Source: Chloroflexota bacterium (lineage in GTDB: Bacteria > Chloroflexota > Anaerolineae > Anaerolineales > Villigracilaceae). Taken from it: a stretch of DNA of 56,904 nucleotides. The DNA lies in NCBI GenBank assembly GCA_029782225.1, contig JAKOVF010000052.1:1-56904 (forward strand), read 5' to 3'. The translations under genes and the position numbers were made by a program. Each line of letters starts with the position of its first letter. The stretch's first letter is position 1. Below the pieces are notes generated by a model. It worked only from the letters and a program-made list of their open reading frames with translations, had not been told where the DNA came from and ran no database searches. This document shows positions 25,368 through 34,959 of this stretch, piece after piece.

Positions 25368-25518
25368 CCGTCATTGCCCCGCCGATTGCAGGCGGGGTTG
25401 CGAGAAGGGCGCTCGCCTGCCCCAATGTTCTTTCGGGGTCCCGACGAAGCAATCCCCGTGTTGATGCAGGAGCTTGCTTCGCCCACTTGCTGTTTAAGGC
25501 TCGGGGCTCGCAATGACA
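25368..25518. repeat. GTCATTGCGAG-family repeat with nested hairpin, directly after a stop codon
   Basis: CGTCATTGC (25369) and GCAATGACA close the element. A second palindrome CCCCGCC ... GGCGGGG (25377-25397) is nested in the left arm, interrupting the ATTGCGAG word, so the copy looks compound. It begins one base after the DUF885 TAA. Confidence 0.8.
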
Positions 25519-25534
25519 ATGGTACCTGGCATAT

Positions 25535-28012
25535 CTATATATAAATGATGATAACAAAAACAAATGCCAGGACTACCGCAAAATAGATATATGGCTCTGT
25601 CAGCAAATACGGGGGCAGATAGGGCAGGATCTTCAGCGCAGTATCACCAAGTAGAGTACCCGGGGTCACGGGAACAAATCCGCCCACGGAATAGCCCGAT
25701 GCATGAAGATAAGCCCAGATCGTACCGGCGATCAAATATCCATTGACTGCCCCAACTGCGGCCCCAAGCAAAGAATCTTGAAACCTCTCGCGGGTGGCTC
25801 TGGAGTAAAGCTGGGGAATTGATACCACTGCTTGATAGCCGAAGTACACCAAGCCGGTTACCACAAGGGTCCGTACCCAGAATAGGGCTTCACTGTTTTC
25901 CGCCAGGTTCCCAATAGCTGGCAGATGCGATAAAAGCTGATTAATTGCGATTCCAACGATAGCACCAAAACTCACCAACAATTCCTTGGCCCACCCACGA
26001 TTTGCGCCAACAATCCCCAACAGGCCAACACTTCCCAACAGCATGGACACATATCCCAGCGAAGCGACTGCCGCGATGCCGCCGATGAGGTTAATAATTG
26101 AAAACAAAAATACGCTGATACCCATGCCGAAAATAATAATGGTACTCAACTGGGCAATCAGTTTGTTACGAGAAGTTTCCCGCCTGCTTTCTTGAATCAG
26201 TGTCCGCTCACCTTGGGTGAGGTCAAAATTATCGAGGTGCGGTGTGACCAATTTCAATTCCTCCGCACTCAGTTTGATATTTCCCTGCTGATAGTATTTC
26301 ACCTTGTAGGCAAGTAGTTCACGGGCGTATTTTCGTTGGCGCAATTCCAGGTCGAGCTCGATATCGTTGGCCAGGTAATCATGCGTCAGTTCGTAAACCA
26401 CGAATGAATTTGTTTCATCTTGCTTCTCTTCGGCGTGCACTAAATGACTCTCGATCAATTGTCTGAGCACATTATCGAGTTGCGTGGTGTCTGTCCCCTG
26501 TGAGACAAGTTCGGATTCGATCTGCTTCCTAGAACGCAGGACACGATTTTTCTCCGATGTGATCAGGGCAATCAGCACTCGTTGCGCCAGTACCAGCCTG
26601 CCTTTGGGTATTTCCCGGTTTAGCACACCGCTCAAATAGTCCTTGAGAATCCCATTCGCGCCCCCTAAAGACTCGTGATACATCCTGCTTGTAATCTCAG
26701 TCTCATTGCCGCGAATCTCATACAACCGTGAGCAGATGATCTGTAATTGAGGCGGGGATATTTGTTCCTCGCTATCCTTCGGAGCAAGGTCTTTCAATAT
26801 CTCATCAACAAGCCCCTGCTGGTAGCTTACACCTTGAGAGCGGGCAGGCTCAGTGATCACAAGCCGGGCATCGTCTGTGTTGAAGCCCTTCATCACGATG
26901 TAATTGTCGAAGGGTTGGATAAGCGAATTAAAATCTGACAGGTCAGTGAATTTCTCACTGCGCAGTGATAATATCCAGCGGACAGGCAATGCTTCATCAT
27001 TGAGGCAACCGGCTAATTCCCGAATGAAAGCATCACGCGCCTGCTGGCTCTGCAACGTGAATATCTCTTCGAACTGATCGACGATCACCACCAGCCATTT
27101 GCCGTTCAGAAGAGCACCGGCGGAGCTTAGAAAATCATGCAGGGAAGCGTTAGCAAGTCCCGGGGATTGCTCCAGGTGGCGGAGCAGGGTCCGCTTGATG
27201 ATCACATCAATGGACGGGGCATCACCGGGACGGACATACACCGGTAAGTGGCTTTGACTCAGAAGGTGCGGCCCAATCCCTGCCCGGAGCAGGCTGCTCT
27301 TGCCGCTGCCACTTCGCGCGGTAAGAACGGTCAGCGCGCCACGTTTGATGCAATCCAGCAGTTGAGCGATGTACTCATTCCGCCCGAAGAAGAGGGATGA
27401 ATCCGGAATATCGTATGCCAGAAGCGGCTTATAAGGACTTTTATAGCCCCTTTCCTGCGATGACCGTACCTGCTCTTTCAGGCGCTCCACATATTGCGAT
27501 ATAGCCTCGGCCAGCCGTTTTTCCTCCAGCGCCTCGGCCTGTTCCGCCACCTCGATCTCGGATAAAGACTGTGTGATGCTATATGTAATGGAGTTCATCC
27601 CATTGAGAATGGTGCTGTTGCTGACATCTCCGCCGATAACAACGGAACGATTCCCGGCAGTCAAGGATTTCGCTTGCTGGCTTCCGCCAAGCCTGGCAGC
27701 CATATCGCCTGCCAGAGCTGCATCCTGCTCCAACAATCGCTCTATGCATCTTGAAAATTCGGACAGAACTCTTTTGCTTCTGGGTTTTTCAATGACTGTT
27801 TTTGCTGCGTTCAGCATGTCACGCGAGGCCACAGTGTTTTTTGATCTTAATTTCCGCCATAAAACTGTCGCCAGGTTTTGGGAATCCTGATGATGTTGAC
27901 CGCCTACCACCTTTGCCCCAGTTTTCTTGCTCTCTTTCTGACCTGCAATCAAGGCAGGTAAAAAGGGAGCAAGAAAATCTGCTATGACACGGGCCAGTTC
28001 AGATGATTCCAT
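25535..28012 (-). CDS. nSTAND1 NTPase with C-terminal CvpA-like membrane domain
   Basis: 825-residue STAND-class NTPase. Residues 1-170 are variable and contain GNRSVVIGGDVSNSTILNG, a small beta-repeat stretch common before nSTAND modules. The nSTAND1 domain follows: PDSSLFFGRNEYI, Walker A TARSGSGKSS (231-240), Walker B VVIVDQFEE (about 308-316), LSLRSEKF, and a winged-helix end with YELTHDYLAND (about 541). No WD40 or TPR repeats follow, unlike most relatives. Residues about 615-825 hold six hydrophobic segments; GWAKELLVSFGAIVGI and FQDSLLGAAVGAVNGYLIAGTIW match the CvpA pattern (R-G-ExL and DR-xLG-xFG-xxRG). STAND proteins usually sense a ligand, oligomerise and fire an effector; a membrane effector at this end is inference. 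Start has AAGGA upstream; mutS2 lies 78 bases upstream on the same strand. Confidence 0.82.
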   Translation of the reverse strand: MESSELARVIADFLAPFLPALIAGQKESKKTGAKVVGGQHHQDSQNLATVLWRKLRSKNTVASRDMLNAAKTVIEKPRSKRVLSEFSRCIERLLEQDAALAGDMAARLGGSQQAKSLTAGNRSVVIGGDVSNSTILNGMNSITYSITQSLSEIEVAEQAEALEEKRLAEAISQYVERLKEQVRSSQERGYKSPYKPLLAYDIPDSSLFFGRNEYIAQLLDCIKRGALTVLTARSGSGKSSLLRAGIGPHLLSQSHLPVYVRPGDAPSIDVIIKRTLLRHLEQSPGLANASLHDFLSSAGALLNGKWLVVIVDQFEEIFTLQSQQARDAFIRELAGCLNDEALPVRWILSLRSEKFTDLSDFNSLIQPFDNYIVMKGFNTDDARLVITEPARSQGVSYQQGLVDEILKDLAPKDSEEQISPPQLQIICSRLYEIRGNETEITSRMYHESLGGANGILKDYLSGVLNREIPKGRLVLAQRVLIALITSEKNRVLRSRKQIESELVSQGTDTTQLDNVLRQLIESHLVHAEEKQDETNSFVVYELTHDYLANDIELDLELRQRKYARELLAYKVKYYQQGNIKLSAEELKLVTPHLDNFDLTQGERTLIQESRRETSRNKLIAQLSTIIIFGMGISVFLFSIINLIGGIAAVASLGYVSMLLGSVGLLGIVGANRGWAKELLVSFGAIVGIAINQLLSHLPAIGNLAENSEALFWVRTLVVTGLVYFGYQAVVSIPQLYSRATRERFQDSLLGAAVGAVNGYLIAGTIWAYLHASGYSVGGFVPVTPGTLLGDTALKILPYLPPYLLTEPYIYFAVVLAFVFVIIIYI

Positions 28013-28090
28013 TCCTGTCCTTCATAACCAAGACTACAACCCAGCTACACATGACAGAACACGAAAACCCACGACTCGCTGTGCCGGGTC

Positions 28091-30538
28091 TCAGCCTTTC
28101 GCGATGATCGCCACGGTCACTCCCGCGCCGCCTTCGTTCTCCTTCGGTTCTTCAAACGAACTAACATACGGGCTGTCCTTCAGCGCGTTACGCACGGCTT
28201 CGCGCATCCGTCCCGTCCCTTTGCCATGAATGATCCTTACAAAGAGCAGGCCTGCTGAAAATGCTCTCTCCAGATATCGTTCCAACTCATCCAGCCCTTC
28301 ATCCACGAGTTTGCCGCGCAGGTTCAACTCAATGCCGGGTGATGCAGCCGGTGACGAGCGGCGAGTTGACGAGGTCTCGTTGCTCGTTACTCGTTTCTTC
28401 TCACCTGTCTCCGGTTTCTCGTCACGCATATCCTGCCCCCTCCTCACCAGATCAGTCAACCGCGCTCGTACTCGCAGACTCCCAATTTGCACTTCGGCGT
28501 CGTTGGCGCTGAGAGCAGTGACCACGCCTTCCCTACCAATGGATACTACGGCCACCTTATCGCCCAGCCGCAGAGACGACTGACCACCGACCATGGAAGA
28601 CCGTTGTCCATCGTCTGCCGTCCGTCGTCGTTCCACCGGCGCTTCTACCTTCTCTTCGATTTTTTCCATCTTCTGTTCAATCGCTTTGATGGCATCGAGC
28701 GGTTGATGCGCTTTTCTCAATTGTGATTTCAGCGACTCGATGTTTCGCTTCAACACTGCGACTTCGAGTTCGCCTTCGGCGCGCGCTTTGGCGATGGTCT
28801 CACGGCGCTCGTCTTCGATCTTCTCGAGTCGCCCTTCGAGTTCCCTGGTTTGAGCTTCCAATCTGGCACGTGCCTTTTCCAGCTTTTCCCGTTCGCGTGA
28901 AGTGCGATTCCGTTCCTTGCGGATGTCATCAAGCAGTTTATCCGCGCGCAGATCAGCAGGGTTGACCTCCGCCCGGGCCGCAGTGACCAGTTTCTCGTCC
29001 AGGCCGAGGCGCTGCGCGATGAGCAGAGCATTCGAGCGGCCGGGGAGTCCGATCGTCAGCTTGTAAGTCGGGCGCAGGGTCTTGATGTCGAATTCCAGAG
29101 AGGCATTGACCACGCCTTCGGTGGAGTGAGCAAATGTTTTGAGTTCAGGATAGTGAGTCGCAACCAGTGACGTGATACCACGCTCGAGTAGATGCGCGAG
29201 GATGGCCCGCGCGAGTGCCGCACCTTCCTGAGGGTCCGTGCCCGCGCCGAGCTCATCGAGAATGACAAGTGAACGACTGTCGGCCTTCTTCAGAATGCGG
29301 ATAATGTTCGTGATGTGACCGCTAAACGTGCTGAGCGATTGCTCGATGGATTGCTCATCGCCAATGTCAGCATAGACCGAATCGAAACAGGGAAGTTCCG
29401 AGCCGCTCTGCGCGGGAACGTGAAGTCCGCTCTGCACCATCAGAACAAGCAGGCCGATCGTTTTCAAGGTGACCGTTTTGCCGCCAGTGTTCGGTCCGGT
29501 AATTACAACCGCGCGAGTACCCGGACGAGGATCGAAATCGGTTGGAACAACGGTTTGGGGATCGAGGAGGGGATGCCTTGCATGAAGCAAATTGATCGAG
29601 GATGGAGGGTGGTTAACGGGTGTATCTTTACCCGTTCTCGATGATCCATGATCCATCTGGTGCAACACAGGTTCCGACGCCTTCAACTCCTCCGCGTACT
29701 TTGCCTTTGCAAATGCAAGATCCAGCACGGCGAGATTCTCCACACCGTATTTTAACTCGGTCGCATGCTCACCAATCTGTGCGGAAAGCTCGGCAAGGAT
29801 GCGGCGTTCCTCGTCGCGCTCGGCAAGCTGCAGTTCACGGATCTGGTTGTTGGCTTCCACGATGGGCAGCGGTTCAACAAACAAGGTCGCGCCGCTGGAG
29901 GATTGGTCGTGAACAATGGACTTTATCTTGCCCTTGAACTCAGCCCGCAAAGGAATCACGTAACGTCCGTCGCGCTGGGTGATGATGGCATCCTGCAACA
30001 TCGAAACGGTGCGGCTGTCGGTCACATATTTTTGCAGTTTGCTCATCAGTCGGTCATGCGCGGTGCGCAAATTGCGGCGGATGTCCGCCAGCTTTGGGGA
30101 AGCCGAGTCGAGCACTTCGCCGCGCTCCGAGACGATGCGGGTGATCGCATCCACCAGGCCGTGCGTATCCGGCAGGCCAAAGGCGATTTGCGCGAGGCGC
30201 GGGTATTCATCCGTTTTCTTTTCAAAGGTCTTCTTCAGATCACGGCAGGAAATCAGCGTAGACTTGACATCCATCAGCCCCTGCGGATCGAGCACGCCGC
30301 CGCGCGCGGCCAGGTCCGCCTGCGGACGGATGTCATGCGCGGCGCCAATACCAGCATCCTGCACTGAAAGCAGCCTGCGTGCCTCGGTCGTTTCAGCGAG
30401 GCGGGCAAGGGCCAGATCGTAGGAATTGGTCGGCTCGAGGGAGCGCGCCAGATCCATCGAAGCGGAGAAGTCGCAGAACGCGGCCAGCCGCTCGATGATC
30501 TTCGGGTATTCAAGAACGTTCAGGGTCTTGCTGTCCAT
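28091..30538 (-). CDS. mutS2: MutS2 endonuclease/ribosome-rescue ATPase
   Basis: MutS2 binds branched DNA and, in Bacillus, collided ribosomes. Start ATG at 30538 (MDSKTLNVLEYPKI, the classic MutS2 beginning) gives 815 residues; a longer frame to 30661 overlaps the divergent gene and a palindrome. Motifs: core and clamp, Walker A GPNTGGKT, Walker B VILDELGAGTDPQEGAALA, THYPELKTFA, a long coiled coil (about 520-640), KOW-like GDKVAVVSIGREGVVTAL, and a C-terminal Smr domain with LNLRGKLVDEGL and IIHGKGTGRMR. Three linkers are unusual: about 29596-29661, 28582-28631 and 28340-28430 encode low-complexity peptides whose DNA is palindromic or repeat-like. Confidence 0.92.
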   Translation of the reverse strand: MDSKTLNVLEYPKIIERLAAFCDFSASMDLARSLEPTNSYDLALARLAETTEARRLLSVQDAGIGAAHDIRPQADLAARGGVLDPQGLMDVKSTLISCRDLKKTFEKKTDEYPRLAQIAFGLPDTHGLVDAITRIVSERGEVLDSASPKLADIRRNLRTAHDRLMSKLQKYVTDSRTVSMLQDAIITQRDGRYVIPLRAEFKGKIKSIVHDQSSSGATLFVEPLPIVEANNQIRELQLAERDEERRILAELSAQIGEHATELKYGVENLAVLDLAFAKAKYAEELKASEPVLHQMDHGSSRTGKDTPVNHPPSSINLLHARHPLLDPQTVVPTDFDPRPGTRAVVITGPNTGGKTVTLKTIGLLVLMVQSGLHVPAQSGSELPCFDSVYADIGDEQSIEQSLSTFSGHITNIIRILKKADSRSLVILDELGAGTDPQEGAALARAILAHLLERGITSLVATHYPELKTFAHSTEGVVNASLEFDIKTLRPTYKLTIGLPGRSNALLIAQRLGLDEKLVTAARAEVNPADLRADKLLDDIRKERNRTSREREKLEKARARLEAQTRELEGRLEKIEDERRETIAKARAEGELEVAVLKRNIESLKSQLRKAHQPLDAIKAIEQKMEKIEEKVEAPVERRRTADDGQRSSMVGGQSSLRLGDKVAVVSIGREGVVTALSANDAEVQIGSLRVRARLTDLVRRGQDMRDEKPETGEKKRVTSNETSSTRRSSPAASPGIELNLRGKLVDEGLDELERYLERAFSAGLLFVRIIHGKGTGRMREAVRNALKDSPYVSSFEEPKENEGGAGVTVAIIAKG
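28582..28631. repeat. Dispersed repeat inside mutS2 coding sequence
   Basis: GACCACCGAC, TTGTCCATCGTC and GTCCGTCGTC are shared with the intergenic palindrome at 11973-12029 (in mixed orientation). Here they are translated in frame as part of a Ser/Gly/Arg-rich linker in front of the KOW-like part of MutS2. Confidence 0.6.
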
Positions 30539-30570
30539 AGTGAGTGAATTATAAACCACAGAGTTTCGTT

Positions 30571-30617
30571 CGTCCTGAGCGGAGGGACTGAAGAACACAG
30601 TCCCTCCGCTCAGGACG
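30571..30617. repeat. Perfect 19-bp inverted repeat between divergent genes
   Basis: CGTCCTGAGCGGAGGGACT (30571-30589) and its exact complement (30599-30617) flank a 9-base spacer. It lies 33 bases above the mutS2 start and 39 bases above the glycosyltransferase start, so it could insulate or influence both. Confidence 0.8.
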
Positions 30618-30655
30618 GAATAATTGTTAGGATAAAATAACATCGAGGAGAAGGC

Positions 30656-32182
30656 ATGCAACCGGCAGAAAATAGATGGCTCAAGCTATGGCTTGCAATA
30701 GTACTGATCGCGGTGATCAATCTCATTATTTTTGATGCAATCATCGTTTCTTCACCGGACACGGTCCAGGTGGCATATATGCCGGATGATGCATACTATT
30801 ATCTCTCTCTGGCTCGTAATTTCGTTCACTATCATGAATGGACGTTCGACTCCGGGATAAGCAAGACATCGGGATTTCACCCAATGCTGGCGTATATCCT
30901 GGCATTGCTCTATGCAATCTTTCGGCCGGGCACGGATAGTTTTGTCAGAATTGGACTGATTGTCTCCATCACATTTACACTACTTTCTACTTTCTTTCTG
31001 CTGTGGCAGGGCTGGCAGCGCAAAGAAGCCTTCTTCCTGGCAGCGCTGGCGATCATTCTAAGCGAACGCAACATCCTGCTTAATTCGGTCTCCGGTGTTG
31101 AGTGGCCGCTGGTTGTATTTGTCATTGCCTTGTTCTGCGTCACCATGGCGCGGAATTACTCGTCGCGAGCGGGGAAGATGACCCTTTTTGTCCTGGGTGC
31201 GCTGGGCAGCCTCACACGCTCCGATTTTGGAATCCTGACGTTCGCCTTTTGGTGCGCGGCGCTTGTCCTTTGGCGAGGCAACAAGAACAAGGATTTCCTC
31301 AGCGCGGCCGGCTCGGGAGTCGCTGGAGCGGTTGTCGGAGTTGGGCTGCTTTTCCTGCACAATTATGTATTGACCGGGCTGGCCGTGCAATCCAGCGCAC
31401 TGATGAAAAGCCAGTGGACCAGTCGTGAGGCTGCCATATCCATTCTCCGCAATGGACTGGCAGGATTAATCCTGGTGATTGTCCTGCCATTGCTGTTCGG
31501 TTTTCTCAATCGGAAAAAAGTTCGCGCAGTACTTTCTGGCCTCAGCGAAGTTCAAAAGCTGTTCGGCCTGGCCGCACTCTTTGATTGGATCGGCTACGCT
31601 ATTTTCTATTCGCGCGCTTCCGATGTCCAGCCCTGGTACTCGGCCAACATTCTCATGCCCGCCTTTGTTTTCCTCGCCGCACTGTGGTACTCCATCGAGC
31701 ATGGCATACTAAAAAAACTCAAGCTGGCGCCGCAGATCGTTTTTATCGTGCTGTTTGCCGGTTTCTTTAGCAGGACGCTGCTCGTTACTTACCCCATCAA
31801 CGCAGCCAACGGCGAGTGGCCTCATCAACAAGCCATGCTCGAAGCCGGGAAGTACCTGCGCGAGCATCCGCTGGATGGCCACATCGGCGGATGGAATGTG
31901 GGCATCGTCAATTACTATCAAGGTGGCGAGGTGATCAACCTGGACGGCGTGGTCAACAACGACATCTATCCCTATGCGACGACAAATACCACTCCGATTT
32001 ATATGCAAAAGAAAAACATCCAATACATCATTGACTTCGACAACATGTTCAGGGAGCTTGCGGTGGAGCGCGGCGGATATGACGATCCGCTGTTCCTCTC
32101 CAGTCTCCAACCGCTCATGCGTTTTGATGAAGGTCAATATCCCACCTGGGTGCATCTCACCCTTTATAAAATTGGAAAATAG
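30656..32182 (+). CDS. GT-C fold membrane glycosyltransferase-like protein (family 39 type)
   Basis: 508-residue polytopic membrane protein with about 10-11 hydrophobic segments. The first extracytoplasmic loop carries [15 protein letters not shown], the acidic DDxxY motif of GT-C enzymes such as ArnT/PMT/GT39, which use polyprenyl-phosphate sugars outside the membrane. [15 protein letters not shown] and [15 protein letters not shown] support this. The C-terminal soluble part (about 385-508) includes [27 protein letters not shown]. Acceptor unknown. GAGGAGAAGG precedes the start. The SDR gene follows 2 bases after the stop. Confidence 0.8.
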   Translation: MQPAENRWLKLWLAIVLIAVINLIIFDAIIVSSPDTVQVAYMPDDAYYYLSLARNFVHYHEWTFDSGISKTSGFHPMLAYILALLYAIFRPGTDSFVRIGLIVSITFTLLSTFFLLWQGWQRKEAFFLAALAIILSERNILLNSVSGVEWPLVVFVIALFCVTMARNYSSRAGKMTLFVLGALGSLTRSDFGILTFAFWCAALVLWRGNKNKDFLSAAGSGVAGAVVGVGLLFLHNYVLTGLAVQSSALMKSQWTSREAAISILRNGLAGLILVIVLPLLFGFLNRKKVRAVLSGLSEVQKLFGLAALFDWIGYAIFYSRASDVQPWYSANILMPAFVFLAALWYSIEHGILKKLKLAPQIVFIVLFAGFFSRTLLVTYPINAANGEWPHQQAMLEAGKYLREHPLDGHIGGWNVGIVNYYQGGEVINLDGVVNNDIYPYATTNTTPIYMQKKNIQYIIDFDNMFRELAVERGGYDDPLFLSSLQPLMRFDEGQYPTWVHLTLYKIGK

Positions 32183-32184
32183 AA

Positions 32185-32961
32185 ATGGCTAAACTTTCGG
32201 GCAAGACGGCTATTATCACCGGCGCGACCTCGGGGATTGGGAAGGCCACAGCGCTTCTTTTCGCGGACGAGGGGGCTGCTCTCGTTTTGACAGGCCGACG
32301 CGCGGATCTGGGAAAAGCTGTCGAAGCGGAATGCAGGCAGAAGGGCGTCCGATGCGTTTTCGTCGAAGCGGATCACACAAAGATGGAGGACTGCCAGAGA
32401 GTGGTGGATGCGGCAGTTGCGGAGTTCGGTCGCATTGACATTTTGTTCAACAACGCCGGCATCGTCACCAGCGGCACCGCAGACTCAACGCCTGAGCAGG
32501 TCTGGCAGGATACGCTGAACATCAACGTGACCGCGGTCTGGCACATGTGCAAGCTGGTCATCCCGGTTATGAAGAGGCAAGGCAAAGGAGTGATCGTCAA
32601 TAACGGGTCGGATTGGTCTGTGGTGGCAGGGACCAACGCCTTCCCGTACATCGCCAGCAAGGGCGCGGTGGGAATGATGACGAAGGCCATGGCGCTGGAT
32701 TACGCGCGGGAAGGAATCCGTGTGAATGCGGTCTGCCCCGGCGATACGCTCGTGGAGCGCTGGTTGGAAAAGGGTTACTTTGAAAGTTCGAATCCTGTTT
32801 CTGTGGAAGAAGCGATGATGGAATCCAGCGCGTACCTTCCGATGGGGCGATTTGGAAAGCCGGAAGAGATCGCCAGTGCAGTGCTGTTTTTGGCCTCGGA
32901 TGATTCATCGTTTGTGACGGGGCATTTACTGCTTGTGGATGGAGGCAATACCGCGCGGTGA
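32185..32961 (+). CDS. Classical short-chain dehydrogenase (FabG-like)
   Basis: 258-residue NAD(P)-dependent oxidoreductase. It has [11 protein letters not shown] near residue 11, the basic TGRRADLG loop, NNAG (about 89), the Ser region NNGSDWSVV and catalytic YIASK (about 157). The C-terminal [16 protein letters not shown] is usual for the family. It acts on an alcohol/ketone; the substrate is unknown. Probably cotranscribed with the glycosyltransferase. Confidence 0.9.
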   Translation: MAKLSGKTAIITGATSGIGKATALLFADEGAALVLTGRRADLGKAVEAECRQKGVRCVFVEADHTKMEDCQRVVDAAVAEFGRIDILFNNAGIVTSGTADSTPEQVWQDTLNINVTAVWHMCKLVIPVMKRQGKGVIVNNGSDWSVVAGTNAFPYIASKGAVGMMTKAMALDYAREGIRVNAVCPGDTLVERWLEKGYFESSNPVSVEEAMMESSAYLPMGRFGKPEEIASAVLFLASDDSSFVTGHLLLVDGGNTAR

Positions 32962-32989
32962 ACCTTTATATGTGCTAATATCCACCCCC

Positions 32990-34159
32990 ATGAACCGCAC
33001 ATTCTCTCGTGATCGCTTTACATGGCTGGCATATCTCATGCTGGCACTCTATGGGTACTTCCTCAACATCTTTGGTCCCATCACCCCTTTTCTAAAGGAT
33101 GAACTTAAACTGTCTTATACAATCAGCAGTCTGCATTTCACTGCATTTGCAGTCGGCATCCTGTTGGTCGGCCTGGGCGGACATTGGGTTGTACAGCACT
33201 TCGGACGCTGGCGTTCCCTCTGGATTGGCGCGATTGGAATTAGCCTTGGCGCACTGCTGTTAGTGGCGGGCAGGAATCCGGCCATGACTATTGGAGCCGC
33301 TTTTCTGATGGGACTGGTCGGTTCTCTGATTCTGGCGATTGTCCCGGCCGCCCTCTCCGATCAACATAACGAGATGCGCACCATTGCTCTGACTGAAGCG
33401 AATGTTATTGCATCGCTCATCGTTACGACCGCCCCATTGATTGTAGGATGGTCGGCGCGGCTCATTGTCGGGTGGCGGTTTGCCCTGGTGCTGGCAGCTT
33501 TCATGCCCATCCTGTTGTATCTGGGATTCGGAAAGGGCTCCTCGCCGGTGGCCGAGGCCAAAAACGATTTAGCCGAGACCAGGAAACCTCTGCCAAGTCT
33601 CTTCTGGGTGTATTGGGCGGCCATTTTCATGGCCGTTTCCGTGGAGTTTTGCATGATCTACTGGAGCGCAGACTACCTCGAACATATCTTTGGGATGGAA
33701 AAAGCCAGCGCGGCCCAGTCTGTGAGCTGGTTCCTGGCCGCGATGATTCTGGGACGTGTGGCGGGGAGTCAATTGGTCCGGCGTTTTTCCACATCTGGAG
33801 TGGTCACTGCATCCATTCTGATAGCGGGCCTCGGTTTTTCGCTTTTCTGGAAGGCAGGGAATGTCACGCTCGGACTCACTGGCTTGTTCCTCACAGGCCT
33901 GGGTGTTGCCAGTCTCTATCCATTGATCCTCGCGCTGGCAATTGGCGTCGCGCGGGACAACACGGTCCGGGCCAGCGCACGCGCGACGCTGGCATCCGGC
34001 ACAGCAATTCTGGTTCTTCCGCTTGTACTTGGACGGTTGGCCGATAAATTCGGCATTGGCCCGGCTTATGGCATGGTTGCCATGCTGCTGCTAAGCGTTT
34101 TTGTGATCATCCACTTTGCAGGAAGGATCTCGCCGGTCCGTTCGACAGCCGTCAGTTGA
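32990..34159 (+). CDS. MFS transporter
   Basis: 389-residue major facilitator with 12 hydrophobic segments from MNRTFSRDRFTWLAYLMLALYGYFLNIFGPITPFLKDEL. The loop 2-3 reads GGHWVVQHFGRWRSLW, a GxxxDRxGRR-like signature. A central hydrophilic loop (about residues 180-205, GKGSSPVAEAKNDLAETRKP) divides two six-segment halves. Start at 32990; the open frame above it overlaps the SDR gene. Substrate unknown. Confidence 0.88.
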   Translation: MNRTFSRDRFTWLAYLMLALYGYFLNIFGPITPFLKDELKLSYTISSLHFTAFAVGILLVGLGGHWVVQHFGRWRSLWIGAIGISLGALLLVAGRNPAMTIGAAFLMGLVGSLILAIVPAALSDQHNEMRTIALTEANVIASLIVTTAPLIVGWSARLIVGWRFALVLAAFMPILLYLGFGKGSSPVAEAKNDLAETRKPLPSLFWVYWAAIFMAVSVEFCMIYWSADYLEHIFGMEKASAAQSVSWFLAAMILGRVAGSQLVRRFSTSGVVTASILIAGLGFSLFWKAGNVTLGLTGLFLTGLGVASLYPLILALAIGVARDNTVRASARATLASGTAILVLPLVLGRLADKFGIGPAYGMVAMLLLSVFVIIHFAGRISPVRSTAVS

Positions 34160-34207
34160 ATCAAATGAAATAAAGTTGTTACATTTCGTGATGCCCCACT
34201 CAATTTG

Positions 34208-34248
34208 GATGCGGATGAACGCGTTGATCAAATACGTTCATCCGCATC
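34208..34248. terminator. Bidirectional terminator between convergent genes
   Basis: GATGCGGATGAACG and CGTTCATCCGCATC form a perfect 14-bp stem with a 13-base loop, followed by TTATATTTT on the plus strand. It separates the MFS gene from the convergent AIM24 gene. Confidence 0.72.
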
Positions 34249-34255
34249 TTATATT

Positions 34256-34939
34256 TTAGGAACTCTTTATTTCCGGTTTCGGCAACTGCGGAATGATCCA
34301 GTTGATCAACGCCTGCGGTGAGCGCGTTTGCATGTAGACTGTGCCGGGGCCGGTCAGCTCAATCACAAAACCCTCGCCGCTGAACAGCGTGGACTTGATC
34401 CCGCCGACCGTTTTGGGTGTGACGCTCATGTTTGCATCGAATGCCACGAGATGGGATGTGTCCACAATATACTTCTCGCCCGCGCCGATCTGGCGCTCGA
34501 AGATCGCACCATAGGATGAGACCAGCAGCTTTCCAGTGCCTGTAGCTTCCAGCATCGAAATCCCCTCAGCGGACATAAAAGCCTTCATGCTGACTTTGGC
34601 TGTCAGTTCCACGCCATTTTCAGAGGCCACATACGAGCCCGCCTGGAGCATCAGCTTTTCGCCCTTCATCTCGATCAGCATCATGTCCCCGGGCAGTTCG
34701 GGGGCAAGGGTCACTTCGCCACCCTGGGCAGATGCAACAAAGAAGTTCTGGAAGAAGGACTCGCCGCCGAGCATGGCGCGTCCCAGTGATTTGAGGATTC
34801 CGCCCTCGGCTTTCGTCTCGATATTCACTCCGCCGCTCATGCTGACCATTGCGCCTGCTTCCGCTCGAATGCGTTCACCCGGCGTGAGCTTTGCCACCGC
34901 CAAAGAATACGATGGACGATGTACGATCTCTATATCCAT
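34256..34939 (-). CDS. AIM24 family protein (TIGR00266)
   Basis: 227-residue soluble protein of the AIM24/TIGR00266 family, a beta-rich fold with tryptophan-RNA-attenuator-like repeats. Typical features are PSYSLAVAKLTPGERIRAEAGAMVSM, a glycine-rich segment GGILKSLGRAMLGGESFFQNFF, and C-terminal GEGFVIELTGPGTVYMQTRSPQALI. Molecular function in bacteria is not established. AAGGAG precedes the start at 34939. It is divergent from the M1 peptidase gene. Confidence 0.9.
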   Translation of the reverse strand: MDIEIVHRPSYSLAVAKLTPGERIRAEAGAMVSMSGGVNIETKAEGGILKSLGRAMLGGESFFQNFFVASAQGGEVTLAPELPGDMMLIEMKGEKLMLQAGSYVASENGVELTAKVSMKAFMSAEGISMLEATGTGKLLVSSYGAIFERQIGAGEKYIVDTSHLVAFDANMSVTPKTVGGIKSTLFSGEGFVIELTGPGTVYMQTRSPQALINWIIPQLPKPEIKSS

Positions 34940-34959
34940 GTTTGTCTCCTTATCGTGGT

